A stretch of 8,335 nucleotides of DNA. It comes from Sandaracinaceae bacterium (GTDB taxonomy: Bacteria > Myxococcota_A > Polyangia > Polyangiales > JAFGIB01). The translations under genes and the position numbers were made by a program. The notes beneath the pieces are model-generated. The model did not search any database, was not told the origin of the DNA, and saw only the letters and a list, made by a program, of their open reading frames with translations. Shown here piece after piece: positions 5,916 through 8,335 of this stretch (position 1 is the first letter of the stretch; every line of letters starts with the position of its first letter). The stretch covers positions 1 to 8,335 of the forward strand of contig JADGRG010000169.1 of the NCBI GenBank assembly GCA_017881145.1, given 5' to 3'.

Positions 5916-7933
5916 TACTCGGTACCGCAGGTCGGATTCACGCAGACGGCGCTGCCGCCCGGGTGGGTACCGCTCTTGGTGACGGCCAGCGTTTCCGGAC
6001 GGTCGTCGCAGGCCCAGGCCGGCGGACAAACGGTGGCGCTCGAGCAGGGCATGACGCAGGTGTTGGTCTTGTGGAAGCAGAACATGGTGGTGTCTACCCC
6101 GCGATTGGCTAGTGGCACTGCACACTTGGCATCGGCCGCCATCGCGCGGGCTGTCTCGTCGGTCATAGCTGCCATCTCGCTGGCTCCCAACTCACACGAG
6201 CTACCGATGCTGGGCACCACTGTGTCCCACGCAATATCGGTGCGCGTGCTGACTACGCGTTGCGTCTCGTTCAGGCACTCGAGTTTGACTGTAACGCCGC
6301 CGAGCGGTGTAGCCGAGGGCGAGAAGCTCACCCGCTGTGGCGTGGCCTTGGGACAGGTCGTGGTCGCGTCGGTGGAGAAGTTGTCGTAATACCAGCCATC
6401 GCCTTGCTCAACGGTAGTGCCCGTGACCTTGAGCTGGTCGACCACGCAGATCGCGCCGCCGGTATCCGGCGAAGAGCTCGGCGGATCCGTCGGGCGGAGG
6501 AAGCCACGCTCCGCGCACGCGGTGGGAGCGCTGCCGTGCGAGGCAGTCGGCCCGGGCAACTCCCACACCACCTGGCACTTGACCTTACCCTTCTCATCCC
6601 GCACCAGCGGCTTCGGAAGACAAACCGCGCCCAGCTGCCTAGCCACGATGTCGATGACCCGGTTCAGCGCAGGCGTGTAGTCGTCCTCGCAGATCGAGTA
6701 GATAGTCGCGTTCTCGCCGATACCCTTGGCGACTTCCACGTAGCGCCTGCCGGGATACGCGCGACCCAGCTCGTTCATGTCACTGCCGCAGGCAGGTTTG
6801 ACCGTGAGGCCGCTCGATCCACTCACCGGATCGACCACGTTCTGCATGCGTGGATCGCTCAGAACGCCGTCATAGTAGGCATTCCGCTCCGCCTCGTCGG
6901 CGAACTTCACGTTTGCCGTCGCCTTGTCGTCCACGAGGTCGAGTGGCACGCCCGTGATGGCTGCGTAGACGACGAGCTGCTCACGATCTGCACGCAGCGC
7001 CCGAAAACCGTTGATGTAGCGGCTGGTCGGATAGAGGTGGTCGCGGTTGGCGCCGATCAGCGACCGAAGATTGGGGTTCGCTTTGGTCTGTGGTTCCAGC
7101 CACGCGGGAGCCTGCGCCGCAGCGTAGAGGCCCATGTCTCCCGTCGAGCCGTCGTCCTCGTCGCTCAAGACGATGATGACCAAGAGTGATGCGTCATCAC
7201 CGACACCGCTGCGCAGAAAGCCGAGGTTGGAGCCATCGCCGTGGCCGAAGCCTTCCTCGGGATGGGAGCTGTCGGTCAGGAAGCTGATTGGGTTCTTCGC
7301 AGCAGGCGCGTTCGTCTTGGGGTCGAGGTACTTGGCAGGCCAGAGCGCTTTGAGCACAGCTTCGAGCTGCTGCTCGTAACCACAACCCGTGACACCTACA
7401 TTCGATATACAGCTAAAGTCGTTCGCCAGCTTGGTGACCGCCGCAGGGTCAGCCGTCAGGCTGGCTGGGTTCGCGGTGTAGGTGAGAAAGGGCGGATAGG
7501 CTGCGCCACAGCCAGTGCTCCCACCCGGCAGCGACGTGTGCTGAAACTCGCCATCGTGCCCGAACCCAGAGCAGCTTCCTCTCGCAGGCAAACCGACCAA
7601 GCCCATGTCGGAGTCGACCACGGCGATGTGGAGGTCTCGGACGGGAGGGAACGGCCGCGGATCATTGTCGTTGCGCTTTCCGTTGACCAGCGCCCTCACC
7701 ATATCTGGCACGTGCTGACGCAGGTTCTTCTGCTTGTCGTCCATCGACTGCGAATTGTCGATCATGAAGAGCAAGTCTACCTTGTCGACTCTGTGCACGG
7801 CGATCTTGTCAGTCACGCCGGAGACTAGGCAGGGATTGAGTGGCGCCAGCTCTCGCTGCAGGCAGCCACCCGCCACCGCCGAGGCGCCCACGACCACGGC
7901 CACGCAAACCATCTTCCGCCGCATGGTCAGCAT
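5915..7933 (-). CDS. Lipoprotein with von Willebrand factor A-like domain and Cys-rich C-terminus
   Basis: Probably a cell-envelope metal-binding adhesion or scaffold protein; the partner is unknown. Domains in the 672 residues: a lipoprotein signal (1-24) with core VCVAVVVGASAVAGGC and candidate lipidated Cys24, though the lipobox is not ideal; a VWA-like domain from about 50, with strand DLLFMIDNSQS carrying the MIDAS motif DxSxS (Asp59, Ser61, Ser63) and a later strand LVIIVLSDEDD (251-261) that probably supplies another metal ligand; an insertion with four cysteines (121-184), including the block GCGYEQQLEAVLKAL (183-197); and a C-terminal region (from about 525) with eleven cysteines, including a C-x6-C-x3-C-x5-C-x4-C run (619-641... 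approximate first spacing) that looks disulfide-bonded. Such proteins occur as paralogous families in Myxococcota. The ATG at 7933 has AGGAG 9 nt upstream; ATG codons at 7924 and 7912 are too far from it. It lies 186 bp after a partial gene on the same strand and 136 bp before the next lipoprotein. Confidence 0.88.
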   Translation of the reverse strand: MLTMRRKMVCVAVVVGASAVAGGCLQRELAPLNPCLVSGVTDKIAVHRVDKVDLLFMIDNSQSMDDKQKNLRQHVPDMVRALVNGKRNDNDPRPFPPVRDLHIAVVDSDMGLVGLPARGSCSGFGHDGEFQHTSLPGGSTGCGAAYPPFLTYTANPASLTADPAAVTKLANDFSCISNVGVTGCGYEQQLEAVLKALWPAKYLDPKTNAPAAKNPISFLTDSSHPEEGFGHGDGSNLGFLRSGVGDDASLLVIIVLSDEDDGSTGDMGLYAAAQAPAWLEPQTKANPNLRSLIGANRDHLYPTSRYINGFRALRADREQLVVYAAITGVPLDLVDDKATANVKFADEAERNAYYDGVLSDPRMQNVVDPVSGSSGLTVKPACGSDMNELGRAYPGRRYVEVAKGIGENATIYSICEDDYTPALNRVIDIVARQLGAVCLPKPLVRDEKGKVKCQVVWELPGPTASHGSAPTACAERGFLRPTDPPSSSPDTGGAICVVDQLKVTGTTVEQGDGWYYDNFSTDATTTCPKATPQRVSFSPSATPLGGVTVKLECLNETQRVVSTRTDIAWDTVVPSIGSSCELGASEMAAMTDETARAMAADAKCAVPLANRGVDTTMFCFHKTNTCVMPCSSATVCPPAWACDDRPETLAVTKSGTHPGGSAVCVNPTCGTE

Positions 7934-7942
7934 CGAAGTCTT

Positions 7943-7947
7943 CTCCT
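7943..7947 (-). promoter_or_regulatory. Ribosome binding site that decides the start of the VWA-like gene
   Basis: AGGAG on the minus strand, 9 nt from the ATG at 7933. Of the three nearby in-frame ATG codons (7933, 7924, 7912) only the first has normal spacing. Confidence 0.75.
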
Positions 7948-7981
7948 TGGCTCGTTGGCTCGCCGGAAATGGGCCTATGTA

Positions 7982-8026
7982 AGTCCACAGACCCCTACCG
8001 GATCTGTGTTGGGACTTTCATAGTCC
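7982..8026. promoter_or_regulatory. Two inverted repeats upstream of the VWA-like gene
   Basis: CACAGA (7986-7991) pairs with TCTGTG (8003-8008) across 11 nt, and GGACT (8012-8016) pairs with AGTCC (8022-8026) across 5 nt. A further AGTCC occurs at 7983-7986 with the preceding A at 7982. The cluster lies 49-93 nt upstream of the start codon at 7933 in a locally AT-richer stretch, where a promoter and operator would be expected. No convincing -35/-10 pair could be picked out. Confidence 0.35.
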
Positions 8027-8051
8027 ATATGACGTGCGTCGCTCCTCGGCG

Positions 8052-8068
8052 TGCATCTTTTCGATGCA
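8052..8068 (-). terminator. Hairpin downstream of the right-edge partial gene, weak terminator candidate
   Basis: TGCATC (8052-8057) and GATGCA (8063-8068) form a perfect 6-bp stem; on the minus strand the loop is GAAAA. It lies 52 nt after the stop of the partial gene. No T tract follows, so it is only a candidate transcript end. Confidence 0.3.
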
Positions 8069-8119
8069 GACCACGAGAGCGAGCGCTCAGTCACAACCCT
8101 GCGACGCGACGACCGCCGA

Positions 8120-8335
8120 CTACTTCTCGCTGGCGTTGGCGGCACGACGACGGCGGTAGAGCTCGACGCCCAAGCGCACACCCTGCACGGCGAGCCCGAA
8201 CACAATCCCCGGCACGCCTGCGCGTGCGCCTATCGAGGCGACTCCAGCGTCGAGGCGACGAAAGTGCGCGTGACCCGACGAGATCTCGATGAAGCCGAGC
8301 GGCGCCGCAAGGAAACCGCCACCGCCGCCGAAGCC
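8120..8335 (-). CDS. Partial protein of unknown function (C-terminal 71 residues), cut by the window edge
   Basis: Only the 3' end of this gene is present; its start lies beyond the right edge. The frame is open from base 8335 to the TAG at 8120-8122. The visible 71 residues begin with a Gly-rich run, GFGGGGGFLAAPLGF, pass through GHAHFRRLDAG and a hydrophobic stretch VPGIVFGLAVQGVRLGVELY (about residues 41-60), and end with RRRR and a short polar tail. The alternation of small and hydrophobic residues and the basic end would fit a membrane protein, either a final transmembrane segment or part of an outer-membrane barrel; this is inference. The composition is protein-like and unlike the Arg/Pro/Ser-rich products of shadow frames. 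I do not recognise the family. It reads in the same direction as the VWA-like gene 186 bp downstream. Confidence 0.6.
   Translation of the reverse strand, partial: GFGGGGGFLAAPLGFIEISSGHAHFRRLDAGVASIGARAGVPGIVFGLAVQGVRLGVELYRRRRAANASEK

Noticed and set aside
6260..7189. 309-codon plus-strand open frame opposite the VWA-like gene
   Set aside because: Arg- and Val-rich shadow product; the opposite strand has a signal peptide, MIDAS motif and Cys pattern.
1..8335. CRISPR array, tRNA or rRNA gene, insertion sequence, phage or defence genes
   Set aside because: No regularly spaced repeats, cloverleaf, transposase motifs or known defence domains were seen on either strand; the genes present are metabolic or envelope types.

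Overview
The window looks like ordinary chromosomal DNA from a GC-rich member of the Myxococcota, most likely a Polyangiales-type myxobacterium. This is inferred from three things: the GC-rich sequence with strong G/C third-position bias (which opens long reading frames opposite the real genes), lipoproteins with Gly/Ala/Ser-rich spacers after the lipid-anchored cysteine, and a Cys-rich surface lipoprotein with a VWA-like domain of a kind familiar from that phylum. The sequence alone does not fix the species.

Layout, left to right. Positions 1-223 are non-coding and hold a GC-rich element that can form two competing hairpins, plus a short palindrome. An aldehyde dehydrogenase (224-1750, minus) is transcribed away from a 400-bp divergent intergenic region. 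That region carries an inverted repeat resembling the operator of the fatty-acid regulator FadR. On its other side is a monomeric NADP-dependent isocitrate dehydrogenase (2151-4376, plus) that keeps the known active-site residues and is followed by a credible intrinsic terminator. From there to the right edge all genes read leftward: a lipoprotein with a conserved secreted domain of unknown function (4489-5778), a 672-residue VWA-like lipoprotein (5915-7933), and the C-terminal 71 residues of an unrecognised protein that enters from the right edge (8120-8335).

The two enzymes are cytoplasmic and belong to central or aldehyde metabolism. They diverge, and nothing ties them into one pathway beyond adjacency. 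The two lipoproteins are both predicted to be exported and lipid-anchored and lie in tandem 136 bp apart. The downstream one has its own good sigma70-like promoter (TTGACA, 17-bp spacer, TGTCAT), so they are neighbours rather than clearly one operon.

I found no CRISPR array, tRNA, rRNA, insertion sequence, toxin-antitoxin pair or phage gene. I see no convincing new multi-gene system. The points most worth a second look are the FadR-like operator next to an aldehyde dehydrogenase with a hydrophobic C-terminal tail, the uncharacterised lipoprotein pair, and the possible interspersed repeat at the left edge.
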